A stretch of 64,000 bases of DNA from Progne subis subis (lineage: Eukaryota > Chordata > Aves > Passeriformes > Hirundinidae), in NCBI GenBank assembly GCA_022316685.1, contig JAKJHU010000039.1:310001-374000 (forward strand), given 5' to 3'. The notes under the pieces are model-generated. The model saw only the letters and a list, made by a program, of their open reading frames with translations. It ran no database searches and was not told the origin of the DNA. Of this stretch, positions 26,801 to 37,458 are shown one piece after another; the stretch's first letter is position 1, and each line of letters opens with the position of its first letter. The position numbers and the translations under genes are program-made.

Positions 26801-29800
26801 ATAGCTATGACCATTCTGGAAGGAAGCCCTGACACATCAGTTTAATGTTTAGCAGCACTCAGAAAAAGCAGAAATAATGCTACTGACTGTTAGGAAAAGA
26901 TAGGACACATTATAGCATTCTAAAAACCCATGTTGCTTCTACATTTTGCACACTAGTTGTCATTTTCACCACTGCTCTCCACCTCTAGAAATACTCAAAA
27001 ATATAAAGAAAAGTGATAAAACTTACAAGAGATTTAGAACAGATTCCACCTGAAACTCTCCGCTTTGGAAAAGACGTAAGTGACATGAAGGAGAATGTGA
27101 TGGCCATTGACATTGGAGGGGTGAAGACGAAATAAACATTGGTAATAAACATGGTCTTCTAATGCAGAATTAGAAAGCAGCACCTGTTCATGAGACAGGT
27201 TCTAAAATCCTCCTCACTCCAGAGACAAACATTTCCACACAATATGTACTAACTGCAAAGCTCCTTCCCATAGGAAATTATGGATGTTAAATATTCACAG
27301 GAGAAAATCTACATTCAACATTACTGGCCCAAGTCACATCAGAAAGAAAAGGGGGAAAAAGCGGGAAAGAAAAAGAAGCAAGCAACCTGTAAGAATAGTA
27401 CTGAAACACTGTACTGACTTTGAAGGCAAGCATACCCTAGAGTCTTAGCTGAAAGACTCACCACCATTTAAAATCACATATATATAGAAAGATTATACAT
27501 ATAAGTAAATAAAACTCATAATCCAAACAATAAACACAATAAACACACAACAAAGACAAAGCATTCAGATTTTAGAAAAGGGAAAGTTTGTCCCAATCTA
27601 CCTTGCTTTACTTCCTCCAGCTGTCCGTTAAAAGCCCTGCTTTCATAACCTGTTTGAGACAACAGCTCAACTACCTTTATTACAGTGAAGCCAAAAAAAA
27701 AGCAGTCCATACACTGAGGACATGCTCAAGGAGAGCAATCAATAGGACACAGCTGAGCGAATTAAATGACACTCAAGTACAGAGTTTAATAAGCTTGAGA
27801 CAACACCTTTCTGTACATTCACGTCACTGTGAGCACTTTGACGTGTTCTAATCAACAGTGGAGCGTGCAGAGTAATCCTTATAGGCTCACTCAGCATGAC
27901 AGTGATCAGTGTAATGGAAGAGACTGAAGTCTTTGCAGACATGACAATCCCAGCCTAGCCGAGACAGCACCCCTGCCCCTTCTCTGCCTGTACCTGTCCA
28001 GGTCATAGAGAGTGTGGGAGTTCTCTATCACCACCTCCACACCAGCCTCCTTTGCCAGTTTGACGATAGCTGCATCCCTCTCCTTTCCAAACGGCTCCGA
28101 GTCGTATTCAAAGGTGAGACGAGTGACTCCCCATTCCTGCAAGAGAAACAATATGCCCAGCTGTCAAACAGAAAACTATTTCTAACCAGCACAATTACAA
28201 ATGAAGATTCAGAATTCCTGAGCAGTTTAAAGTTCTGGAAGCTTTGAGAACATTGCTGTGAGGAACAGCAATCCGGATTTGAGATAACCAAAGAAGCAAC
28301 AATTTTATCAGCTCTAGCAAACATCACATCTGCTATGCAAATTTGTAGATGTCAGTTTTAAAACACATCAGAGGAGGTTCAGTTCTCGTCTGTTACTGTT
28401 CTTAGGTTTCAGCTCAGTCCCTGAGCCTACCAATACCACGTTTTGTTGCACATGTTGTCCTGGAGTAACCTTACCATCCTCTTCCAGCATCTGCAGAAAA
28501 AGCATCACAGAAAACTCTTTCAACAGAAGTTCTGCTCAACCCCCCGTGTTCTTATGCAGCAACATTAAGTAAAACCAATACATTCTAAATTTTTCCTGAT
28601 GTCTCTTTAAAGACATCACACAATAGAAAACCAATGTCCAACCCAAACAGAAAGAAACAAGAAATTGCAGGACACAGGACACAACTGAGTGAACATTTCT
28701 GGGGTGCACAGTAGAATACGATACTGCAATGCAGATTTAAAGTCCTGCCTCTTTGGAGTTATTTCAGAATTGTAGAATTATAGAATGGCTGGGGCTGGAA
28801 GGAACCTTAAAGATCACCTAGTTCTAACCCCCCTAGTCAAGCCATCCACTTATTCTGATTTTCATGCCTTTAACAGATCCCTCACAAATTACATGGCATA
28901 GGCCTTATGGAAGAGCACTCAGCCTCTTCCAGGCCTTTCTAGAGCACAGATTGTTCTCAAAGACTATGGCCTAGTTTTTTTCCCCCAGAAAATGAATGCT
29001 ATGAGAAGAGGTTTAATGGTTTCCACAGCGACCCTCACAAGACATCCATCAAGCAGAGCAGCGCCTACAGATCTGTTCAGCAAACACAACCAGAAATCTA
29101 CAGATATTTAAAAAAACCCTCACACAATTAAGAACCACATTCCGCTAGTGAGACAGTCTAAATCACCCCTGTACATACAGGAGACTTTTCTACCTGCGAA
29201 ACAGAAGCAAAGCACAAAGAACGAATGTGGTTGGCTCCCTGAAGACAATTAAAAATAATGCCAAAGATGGGGAAGGGGATTTAGAAGCAGAAAACAACTG
29301 TACAAGCTACCTACATTTCTAAACTTGCAGATTTAGCCCTAAAATTAATTTTAGGAAGGACAGAGAAATTAACCAGTTATGTACCAATGAATGTACATCT
29401 TAAAGAGATCCTCCACCCATTTTTCAAACTAAGAACATGACAGCATCCAAAACTCAGAGCAAGGGTCTGACAGACACATACCAGGCCCTGCCCTGCTCCT
29501 ACGTGATTTAACAGCCTCATTTTAAACTTTGCTTTCTTCTAGAAGAAAGCCAGCATCAACTGGAGGGCTTAGAAAAGATGGATTTGATCCCAAAGAATAC
29601 ACAATACTACCTTGAAAGAATGGAATAAAAACCATCAAGGCTTACAGGGATTTTAGGTAAACATCCAACACTTTAAATTCATGTATTTCCTATAGTTTTG
29701 AGAAGGCCACTGCTCTATCTGATGCAGTAGTACACAGGAAGCAGAGCACAACCAAGCAGAAAATCTGTTACCTGTATGACAGTAAATTGTTGCAGATATA

Positions 29801-32800
29801 CAAAAGAAAAGTCATGACTGACAACTTGCCTCTTAGTATCTAACCTAGAGTAAAGAAAAATTGTAGGGGGAAAAAATATCAGAGGGATTGTGAGAACACT
29901 TCAGTGAACAAACAACGCACTTTTACAGAAGAGGTAAAACTAGAGACATTTATTCGGAAGAAGTGAGAAAAAACTTCTGCGAAGGTTAACACATTGCTAA
30001 CAAGTACATTTGTCATGGTATCCATGCACAGGAGTGCTTTTGCAGGGACTGTTAGTGACAACATAGCTCAGCAACTGGCAGTGAGAGCAGAAATTACATT
30101 AGGTCTAAGTATTGCAGTAGCAAATGTGAAATGACTCTCCTCTCCACAAAAGCTGACAGCAAGGCATGAGCGGCTGCTAACTCAGTGTAGCAGCTCTGGA
30201 GAGGCCTCAATCCCTACCAAACCCATACACTTACCATGTAATAGCATAAACTTCCCTCCACTTTTTTCAGCTCTGTTACAGCACACTGAGATATTCATCA
30301 ACTCACCTGCCCAGACAAAACAGACTGCAGCAAAATGCAGTTCTGGCTGATTACACAATCAATCTCTCCAAACTTCAGACTGCCAACTTTTTTTTGTTCT
30401 TTAACCAAAGTGGGCATTTTTCACCGATAAAGTTTTAATTACCCTGTGAATACCCTAAACTAAAGGGAGCATGAACTACTATTAGCTGGAACTTATTTGG
30501 AGATCAAAAGATAAAAATAATCTAGACTCTGAAAAAGCTAAAAGCAGCACATAGTTTGTGTCATGTGTTAAGATGCAGAAGCCAAAATAACTATCAGTGC
30601 CCCTTCTCATCTGCACAGTCCAGTTCCTCTCCCCAGTACTAACCGCACTCCTCAAAAAATGCACATCAGAACCATTTACAGAAGGAGGGTACAGATTTAA
30701 GTTTACCTCTCCTTCTTGGCAGCTGGTCTACAGTAGGATTTGGGGGGACACTATTTCTGTCAACCATATGTAAGGCACAGCCCCTCATGACACCCCCAAC
30801 TCATACTCATGGCTATTGGGAGCCATTTTTTTTTCATTTAGTTTTGTAACACTATCAAAGATATTGTCAAAAAGGTTCAAAGACATTGGGAAATACAATA
30901 TTAGAGCAGGATGGAAAAGAATGATACTGTATGAGAAACCTGTAGAAATAGCTTCTCTGCTGTGGACTCCAGGACGGTGTGGATGAATGTAGAAGAGAGA
31001 TCTCTGAAGCTGGGTTTTAGAAGATGAGGTTTATTGTAAAGGATATGAGGCCTTGCTCTGAGCTGCCAGGTGCAGCTCGTGGCAAGGCCTAGGGAGGTGG
31101 GGGAAGGGAGAGGTAGGGAGAGGAGATTCCAAGAGAGGAAAGTCCTCGGTTAAGGGTGCCAGGCAAAGAGGGCGTCCAGCCCCCTCAGGACCCCTTATCA
31201 GCGGGCTTCAAGGTGGGCTGGAACAGGACTTGGGCCAATGGGGTTACAGATACCTGATACTTCAGGGGAGGGTTACAGGTGTGGGATGAACCATACATTG
31301 AGGGTGAGACAGGACATTCCATTTGACCTCTGGGTCTGGCTGCAGGTGACCTTCAGCGGGTCACATAACTGTTTTCCCAGACATCCAGTAGCTAGGACAC
31401 CTCAAACATCAAAACTTACTTTCAGTTCTATCTCGCTTACAGGTTTCACATTCTCAGAGTCTAAGCAATCATATTTATAGGGCTTTCTGGCTTCATCCTC
31501 CCCAACAGAAACCGTGATATTGAAGGAGATGCTCTTGTTAGCCCTGACATCTGCAGCACTGACATATCACTTTAGAAGCGTACCCCACTAATCCATTATG
31601 GATCACCAAGGTAACTGCATATTTCACATCCTAAACAGTACATCAGCAGGATGCTTGGACCCAAGCTATATCCGTCCTGCTGCTGATGACTAAACTGCAG
31701 TCTTGAACAGAAAAAGAAAACGAAGGTCAGCTAACATAAAAGCTGCTGAATTTTGAAATTTTAAACCAAAATCCCATTTAAAACTAATATACAGATCAGT
31801 GTACTTTCTTCTGTTGTCTGTAAAGGTCTATGGTCACAGTAGTGTTCCTAAGTAAAAACTGCAGTAAGCAAACAGCCACTAGGGAAGAAGCTCTCAACAA
31901 AGAAGGGTCTGTGTGTCACAGAGCAGCCCTGTGAGAGGTGACTTAGAGAAACAAAGTTCAAGACCACCATCCAAAAAAAGAAGTTTGAGCTGACCCTGAT
32001 ACTAGGTTACACCCTACAAGTACATTTCTCTGCCATTCTGAGTTCGGGTGTGGATCTGGCTCCCAAGCTGCCCTTTATAGATAGGAGTTAGTTAGTTGTA
32101 ATTAAGGAGCAAAGTTTGTTATAGTGAAGAACTAGTTATAACTAAAGAGATGCCGAGGGAAATCACCAATTATTAGGGAGTGAAAGCAAGTTTAACACCA
32201 GGTCATCAATTTTCCTTCATTATGCTCCAAACAATTATTCTCTTACTTTAAAGAGTCTTGGGAAGACATCTGTTGGCTGCCCTCGCACAACAAACAAGCG
32301 GGAGTTCAGTTTCCTTAAACTGTTGTCCAGATCTTCCAGGGACTGGAGAAGAAATCTGCAGAAAAGAAACAACAGCAGTTAGTGTCAGTCAGATGGGTTA
32401 CAGCTAAAAGGCAAATGAGAATTTGCATGGAACTCCAGCAAACCTGCATCACCAAATCAAACTGGAAGTTTGGACAAGAACCAGAAAACAAGAATTCCTA
32501 TTTATCTTTGGCCTGTCTAACAACTTTTATGAGATTGCAGCATCAGCCAGCTCCCATTCACTCATACACAATTTGTGCTTGTCCAGATCCAAGAGGTTTC
32601 CAGGATTTTCTCACTGCAAACCACTTCCCACATTCTCCCTCAGAGATGAGAGAACAGCCTTGTCAACTCTTCTCTCCACATTACATGGAGAAAAGCGTAA
32701 ATCACATAATTCCCTACTGTACATTTTTTCACAGGTTTTAGGGCAGAAAGGGATTTTGCATATGCAGCAGAAAAATTATTCTGCATTATTCTAAGGAAAG

Positions 32801-35112
32801 TAATTAAATACTTCAAGAATTGTGCAGGTTTTAAAGTACACCATGTCAGAGCAGAGAAATGCGCTCTCCTAGCTTGTCAATAGCACAAGACTGAGCACCA
32901 AGATCTCCCGAAGCAAGAACCATCTGTACTTTGAATACCTTGTCTTGTTTAACTGTGCAAAAGACACCAGTTTTAAAACTTTACTGTCTTCTCAGCACCT
33001 GGCAGAGCTGGTAAACACACGATCCTTTGTAAGTGAGCCTGCCAAGCCTTACCTTCCCCTCCAACCCCAATGCCCATTCTGAACTGTGATCTGCCAGAAG
33101 CAAGGCCACCCACACTAAGGAAAGCCAAGCCACAAATGCAATACAAAGTGGTAACTTCTCTCTCCTCAGCTGCACTGCCCATAACGTGAACTGTGAGCTT
33201 CTAGACAGACCAAGTTCGCTCTGCATTTCTGGAGGGAGAAAAGGGTGCAGGGTTCACAGAAAGAAGGGCACTCTATCACAAAGGAGAACACCCTGAACCA
33301 GGTCCAGGTAACCTAAACAAACCACTCCCTGAGCCCAGTCCACTTTCCATTTAATAAGTACGAGCATCAAGTGTCCCAGGTGTTGTAAAAATTTTAACCA
33401 GCATTAGTCCTGTCCTATATAGCTCACACATACTGTACAGTTAAATAGCAAGGGATTTTCAACATGATAAATTTGTGAGAACTAGGTAAAACATAAGCAT
33501 TTGTCTTTGAAGAAGAGAACTCTGAATACAAATATTTGGGTTAAAAATTAGCAAAACAAAGTCAAGGCTCATAATGGGAATGAATGGAACTTTGGCCAAC
33601 ATAAGTAACTTGCTAATATGCTTTTTTGCCTAACAGCCAGTGGTGCTTGGTTCTGACATCTACAGTAGTTCCACACCTCCAAGAAAACATTATTTTTAAG
33701 AACTTTGCTTGCTCATGTATGCCATGATTGCAACATAGAGAAGACTCCTCTCTGTTTCCCTCCCTTCTCAACGTTGGTGGAAACAAACAGGGATTAAACA
33801 GATCAGGAATTAATCTGTTGTGGCACCACTTTGGTTCTTCCATATGAGGATAATCAGCAACAACAGCAGCACGTGAAAGGCATTTCTGTCTGCTGCTACC
33901 TGTAGATAGTCTGGTCTACGGAAAGATGAATTCAGACTGCTATAACAGAATTCACAATTTTCTGCACTGTGAATGACTACACTAAAGTAACTTCTGCACA
34001 TTTACAATTTTTAAGCCATCCTCTGCTGAGCGATTCTAGAAACACATAGTTATGACCCAGACAATGCCATTCCTTGAGATGAAGCTATGGTGCACAGCAG
34101 AGGCAACCAATTACAACTAGTTTCCCTAGTGCACTGCCACGTGAACATTTCCAAGAGCTCTATAAGCATCCTTAGCCAGGTGGTTGTCTATCGATTTCCT
34201 CTGAGGGGGCAGTGGGAGATCTGCTTCACTTGTTTGCAAGGGAGTCTTGACCAGGAGAATCCCTATCTGGATTGGGGTTCCAAACATTTAGGTTGCTGAG
34301 ACCTGACACAATAGCATTATGTAATGTTACTGGCTGCAGGTAGATGAGGTCTTGATCTTTGCACAGACATGACTCATGGTGTACATTTTTCCATTTGCAG
34401 AGATGAGGAAAAGCCCGTACAGCTTCATCTCTAGCTTCTCAGCAGTGGCCGTTGTGTATTTCCGTAAAAATTCTGAGAGAAGGGAGGAAGGGAGCTGCGT
34501 GCGCACATGCCTACGCGCGGCCGGCAGCCCAAGGGCAGAGGGGAGGCGTGGTGCAGCCACGGAGCTGAGGATTCTTCGCCCTCGTATCAAAATTCAGGGA
34601 AAAGGGTTTCCCAAAGCGGAATGTCTATCGGTTGCTTCCCTCATACACCCGCCTCACTGATAAAGTCTAATGACATTACATAAAGCATCCTCCCACACAG
34701 TCAGGCGGCACGGCTGAGAAAACCGTGCCGAGGCCAAGCGGACAAGGCACAGTCGGTCTCCTGCGGGAGGGCCTGGAGCAGTAAGCGGGCTCGAAACGGA
34801 AGCGTGTGCTGCTGCGGCCTGAGCGACACGGCCCGCACCGCTCCCAGAGCGCCCCGCTGCCGCGGGAGCCTCCTCGTCCCGCACGGTCCCGCCCGCGGCC
34901 CGCAGGCCCGGTGCCACTCACCGCCAGCGGTTGATCCCCACGGCGGAGGAGGCGGCGAACCAGGGGTCCAGGATATAGATGCAGCGGAGGGACGTGGCGT
35001 CCCGCAGCGCTTCCTGCAGCGCCGGGTTGTCGTGGAGGCGCAGTCCGCGACGGAACCAGTGCACGGAACGGCACAGGGCCGGCGCCGGGCCCAGCGCAGC
35101 CGCCGCCGCCAT
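14758..35112 (-). CDS. CRY2: CRY2, cryptochrome 2 (complete, 11 coding exons)
   Basis: Core negative-limb clock protein that binds PER and inhibits CLOCK:BMAL1 in the nucleus. Exons: 34922-35112, 32247-32355, 27994-28136, 20909-21093, 19501-19589, 18304-18444, 17493-17804, 16283-16434, 15954-16156, 15406-15495, 14758-14897. They sum to 1755 nt, 584 residues plus stop, about the length I recall for chicken CRY2. All junctions are GT-AG and in phase. The photolyase alpha/beta domain (from about residue 15, [15 protein letters not shown]) is followed by the helical FAD domain (about 240-500), with GWIHHLARH near 362-370 and [13 protein letters not shown] near 399-411; N404 is the residue expected near flavin N5. 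The tail holds a Ser-Pro (S549) and a bipartite basic signal, KRKH to KRAK (551-570). The frame is open upstream of M1, but MAAAA is the family start. No disabling change was seen. Confidence 0.97.
15406..15495 (-). CDS. CRY2: CRY2 coding exon 10
   Basis: Completes C509, then [20 protein letters not shown] and SGQGCSTST. This is part of the variable C-terminal tail. Acceptor CTCTAG, donor GTGAGG. Confidence 0.94.
15954..16156 (-). CDS. CRY2: CRY2 coding exon 9
   Basis: [20 protein letters not shown], then [20 protein letters not shown] and [12 protein letters not shown]. This is the end of the photolyase-homology region and the start of the coiled-coil helix that binds PER. Donor GTAAGT. Confidence 0.97.
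16283..16434 (-). CDS. CRY2: CRY2 coding exon 8
   Basis: [20 protein letters not shown] and [20 protein letters not shown]. Donor GTAAGT splits K441. Confidence 0.97.
17493..17804 (-). CDS. CRY2: CRY2 coding exon 7
   Basis: 104 whole codons (about residues 287-390). It carries [40 protein letters not shown] and [14 protein letters not shown], the core of the FAD pocket. Donor GTGAGT. Confidence 0.97.
18304..18444 (-). CDS. CRY2: CRY2 coding exon 6
   Basis: 47 whole codons, [20 protein letters not shown] onward to LWELYKK. This is the entry into the FAD-binding domain. Donor GTAAGA. Confidence 0.96.
19501..19589 (-). CDS. CRY2: CRY2 coding exon 5
   Basis: Completes G210, then [20 protein letters not shown] and RLDKHLERK. 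Donor GTAACA. Confidence 0.95.
20909..21093 (-). CDS. CRY2: CRY2 coding exon 4
   Basis: Begins [17 protein letters not shown] and ends [10 protein letters not shown] plus G. Acceptor TCTCCAG, donor GTATGT. A CpG island lies about 0.9 kb upstream in the transcript direction. Confidence 0.96.
21855..22205. promoter_or_regulatory. intragenic CpG island in CRY2 intron 3
   Basis: About 350 bp with very dense CpG (around 28 in the core 21995-22150), sharply different from the AT-richer intron on both sides. It includes an E-box, CACGTG, at 22056-22061. On the minus strand a donor-like GC|GTAAGC lies at 21988, so a sense first exon ending at 21989 could splice to exon 4. It is a candidate alternative promoter. 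An ATG at 22031 would not give a CRY2-frame product through that donor (the join creates a stop). Confidence 0.55.
25950..26720 (+). mobile_element. decayed CR1-like LINE fragment
   Basis: The stretch around 26540-26660 (CTGCTCAATATATTTTACAA, then GATGATAAAGTTTACTGACG) resembles the CR1 segment coding for the reverse-transcriptase catalytic region, heavily mutated, in plus orientation. The ends are uncertain. Confidence 0.4.
27994..28136 (-). CDS. CRY2: CRY2 coding exon 3
   Basis: Begins [20 protein letters not shown] and ends HTLYDLD plus AG. Acceptor TTGCAG, donor GTACAG. Confidence 0.96.
28766..28870 (-). mobile_element. CR1 LINE 3' tail fragment
   Basis: The plus strand shows a repeated TAGAAT-type terminal tract, then TGGAAGGAACCTTAAAGATCA. 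This is the reverse complement of the CR1 3' end. Only about 100 bp is recognisable; decayed CR1 may extend towards 28.96 kb. Confidence 0.75.
30935..31513 (-). mobile_element. solo LTR with 6-bp target-site duplication
   Basis: The LTR body is 30941-31507 (567 bp). On the minus strand it starts TGTTGGGGAGG and ends in TTTCTACA (TG...CA). It is flanked by perfect direct repeats GAAACC at 30935-30940 and 31508-31513. A 6-bp duplication fits class II (ERVK-like) avian retroviruses. AATAAA on the minus strand at 31030-31035, about 90 bp from the 3' end, sets the orientation, which is the same as CRY2. No internal retroviral sequence is present, so it is a recombination-derived solo LTR. Confidence 0.85.
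32247..32355 (-). CDS. CRY2: CRY2 coding exon 2
   Basis: Completes R64, then [20 protein letters not shown] and [13 protein letters not shown]. Acceptor TGCAG, donor GTAAGA. Confidence 0.96.
33870..33875. promoter_or_regulatory. E-box CACGTG in CRY2 intron 1 (distal)
   Basis: Perfect CACGTG followed by AA, about 1.05 kb inside intron 1. It is a possible CLOCK:BMAL1 site, by analogy with intronic E-boxes of clock genes. Confidence 0.4.
34138..34143. promoter_or_regulatory. E-box CACGTG in CRY2 intron 1 (proximal)
   Basis: Perfect CACGTG, also followed by AA, about 0.78 kb inside intron 1 and 268 bp from the second one. Confidence 0.4.
34922..35112 (-). CDS. CRY2: CRY2 coding exon 1
   Basis: Residues 1-63 plus two bases: [20 protein letters not shown] and onward to SSAVGINRW. 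Donor GTGAGT. An in-frame open stretch runs upstream to 35340 but lies in the CpG island and is taken as 5' UTR. Confidence 0.95.
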
Positions 35113-35300
35113 CACCGCCGCCCGACCCGCGGCCCCCGCCCCGCCCCGCCGCGTGACCGGCGCACGCGGGGACAGCCAATCAGCGCGGAGGGGCGGGGCG
35201 AGCGGCGCGCGGAGCGCTGCGCTGCCCCCCAGCGGCCGAGGCCGCAGCTGTCGCCTGCGAGGGGGCACCGCCTTAAAACCGCCCCGGAAATGTCGCTGCC
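35113..35300 (-). promoter_or_regulatory. CRY2 CpG-island promoter
   Basis: The CpG-rich region extends over 34.80-35.30 kb and includes exon 1. Just upstream of the ATG are an NF-Y type CCAAT box (AGCCAATCAG on plus, about 35174-35183) and a GC box (GGGGCGGGGC, about 35190-35200). No canonical CACGTG E-box was seen in this core block; the nearest are in intron 1. Confidence 0.7.
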
Positions 35301-36223
35301 ACCCCCGGAGAGCCAGAGAGCGACCCCCGAATTTAGTCAACAGGGTTGGCCCTTACAGGCCAACGTTAAAAATCTCCCCTTCCAGTAAGAAAAGAAAACA
35401 CAACAAAAAATGGTCAAGGACCCCAAATGGCTGGCTGCCTGGAAAAGGTACTTGTGGCGATGAAACCTGGAGCAGGAGCCCCCTCCACCCCCTCAAGTTC
35501 AACAGGAACATACTGTGGACAGAAATGGAGTGTTCTTCGGTAGTGTGGCCAGACATCACTCACGGATCTTGGTACATCACGCGGGATCCACAGAGCACCA
35601 TACAAAACAACGGCATGGACTGCTCAGCATCACCATGGTTTTTAACTATGTTTAAAAGGCTTAAAGGGATTTAGAAAGCTAGTGCAACAACACAGCTCAC
35701 CTGAGGATGTTGCTGCTGTCCCCAGGAATCAGAAATCGCAGCACAGACATACTCTACTGCATAGAACCAGATGGGAGGGGGTGGGGTGGGTTGGGCATAG
35801 ATTTCTGCAGATCTGTTCAGCAGCAAGTTCCAAGCAATGGGATCGATGCAGTTGAGAAAACTCATTGCATTGAAGGATTCACTGAGCTGGCCATGGGGGG
35901 GTATCTAAAAGGAACAAATCAAAAGGCAAACTGCAAGGACTAGAGGAGCTACAGAGTAAACATGGAACAAGTACCCCAAAACAAGAGAGTGGGCAACAAC
36001 CCCATTTTCAGTACAAACCTACCCCCTACAAAGAGTAAAGAGAAGTGCTGCAAACCCTCCTTGAACTGGGATCCCCACCCTGGAGCAGCAAGTGTTTCAG
36101 AGTAACTTTTCCGCTCCTGCCTGTCTTGGAGTGACACAGAGGCCAAGCTCACTCCTCCACGAGAAAGGCCACTGGAGCAAGCATGCTCTCCCTCACTGGA
36201 CATAGTGCAGAGACAATGAGGAG

Positions 36224-36898
36224 TTTAATTCCTGAGTCTTAGCATGCTTCCTCAAACTGAGAAACCAGGTGTAAAGTAACACAGGAAAAAAACTCAGAAG
36301 GATGTGATACTGACTCTTTGGAAAGGCGTTTTGTAGGCACTGCTGTTGCATAGACTTGTACATAGCCAGAAGGGAGAGAATTTCCATCCTCTGCACTGAA
36401 TGAGGCAACAGGAAGAATGTCTGTTGCAAAAATCTTACACAGCAGAACAGTTTACTGAAGTCTAACCCAAACAGTCTGGCTACTTGCCTCTTCCTTACCT
36501 GCAGGTTCAGGATGTTATAACTTCAGATTGCATTCATTCAGTTAATTCTAGATCCCTAACTACACAAAGCTCCCATTCCAGTCTTTGTCTGATATGAGCC
36601 CACCCCCCCATGCCCCCCAAGATGCAAATTTCCCAGATTAGGTAAATAACAACATCCATTTTAAAAAACAATCACAAAAAAACCCCATTTGATCTCTACA
36701 ACACATGCTCTCCCCAGCTGACACAGGGTGAGACAGAACGTGATCCAGTCATGTCTTTGGCTCTGGTTCCTGACACAATTCCCCATACACTTTGCAGATG
36801 CACTTTTTCCTGCTTCTTGCTCTTCTTTTCCCCAGGAGGAAAGGAGCACCAAAGGTTAACCCCCCCGCCAGGCCCAAAAATTGAGGTGCAGGAGCCAC
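36224..36898 (-). other. SLC35C1: SLC35C1 3' UTR (approximate)
   Basis: No AATAAA was seen on the minus strand before the CRY2 promoter. A variant signal, ATTAAA, occurs at 36224-36229, which would give a 3' UTR of about 0.67 kb and leave about 1 kb to CRY2. Tentative. Confidence 0.3.
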
Positions 36899-37458
36899 CT
36901 ACACACCAGTCTCATTTCTTTCACTGCTTTTGACATTAGGATCCTCTTGCACCTTTCTCATCTCCAGTCCTTTCACCCATGTGTATGCAAAGGAGCCCCC
37001 CAGAACCATCAAGTTACTCGTCCACCACAAGAAGCTCTTTGTCTCCTCAAAGTAGATAACAGCCAGCACTGTTTGTGCACAGGCCTTGGCGGTCCCAGAC
37101 ACGTTGTGGGTGAGTGGGCTCGTGAACTTAATCTGAAGTCCAGTCACATACCCAATGGCAAAGCCAAACACTCCCCCCAGGGTCATCACACCCCAGAAAC
37201 CAGGGCTCCCCAGCTTGTCGAAGTGGTAGAGGGTGCGGAACTCGCCCAGCAGCACCATGAGGGGGAAGAACAGGACGCAAGCGTTGACGTTGTTGTAGAA
37301 GGTCAGGCGCCAGATGCTACCATCCACAACAGGCAGCACCTTCTTGGTGTAGATGGCATTCAGAGAGACACAAAGGCTTGCTAAGATCCCAAAGAATATA
37401 CCTGTCCATGACAGAGTGCCCTCTGCTCCTTCCTGGTCAACACCCAGCCAGAAGCCAC
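36899..37458 (-). CDS. SLC35C1: SLC35C1 coding exon 2 (terminal)
   Basis: Residues 182-367, [14 protein letters not shown] to the end SSERNETGV. The C-terminal GV agrees with mammalian SLC35C1. Stop at 36899-36901. Confidence 0.97.

Larger units (their letters stand above)
21094..27993 (-). other. CRY2 intron 3
   Basis: At about 6.9 kb this is the largest CRY2 intron. It contains decayed CR1-like sequence (about 25.95-26.72 kb), homopolymer runs at 25938 and 26138, and a CpG island at 21.86-22.20 kb close to exon 4. Confidence 0.7.
28137..32246 (-). other. CRY2 intron 2
   Basis: About 4.1 kb holding a CR1 tail at about 28766 and a solo LTR at 30941-31507. The rest is unremarkable AT-rich sequence. 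Confidence 0.7.
32356..34921 (-). other. CRY2 intron 1
   Basis: About 2.6 kb with two CACGTG E-boxes. No interspersed repeat was recognised. Confidence 0.7.

Noticed and set aside
31471..31480. TATA-like CTATAAATAT in the intron 2 LTR
   Set aside because: It lies only about 27 bp from the LTR 5' end, leaving almost no U3, so I do not call it a functional promoter box.
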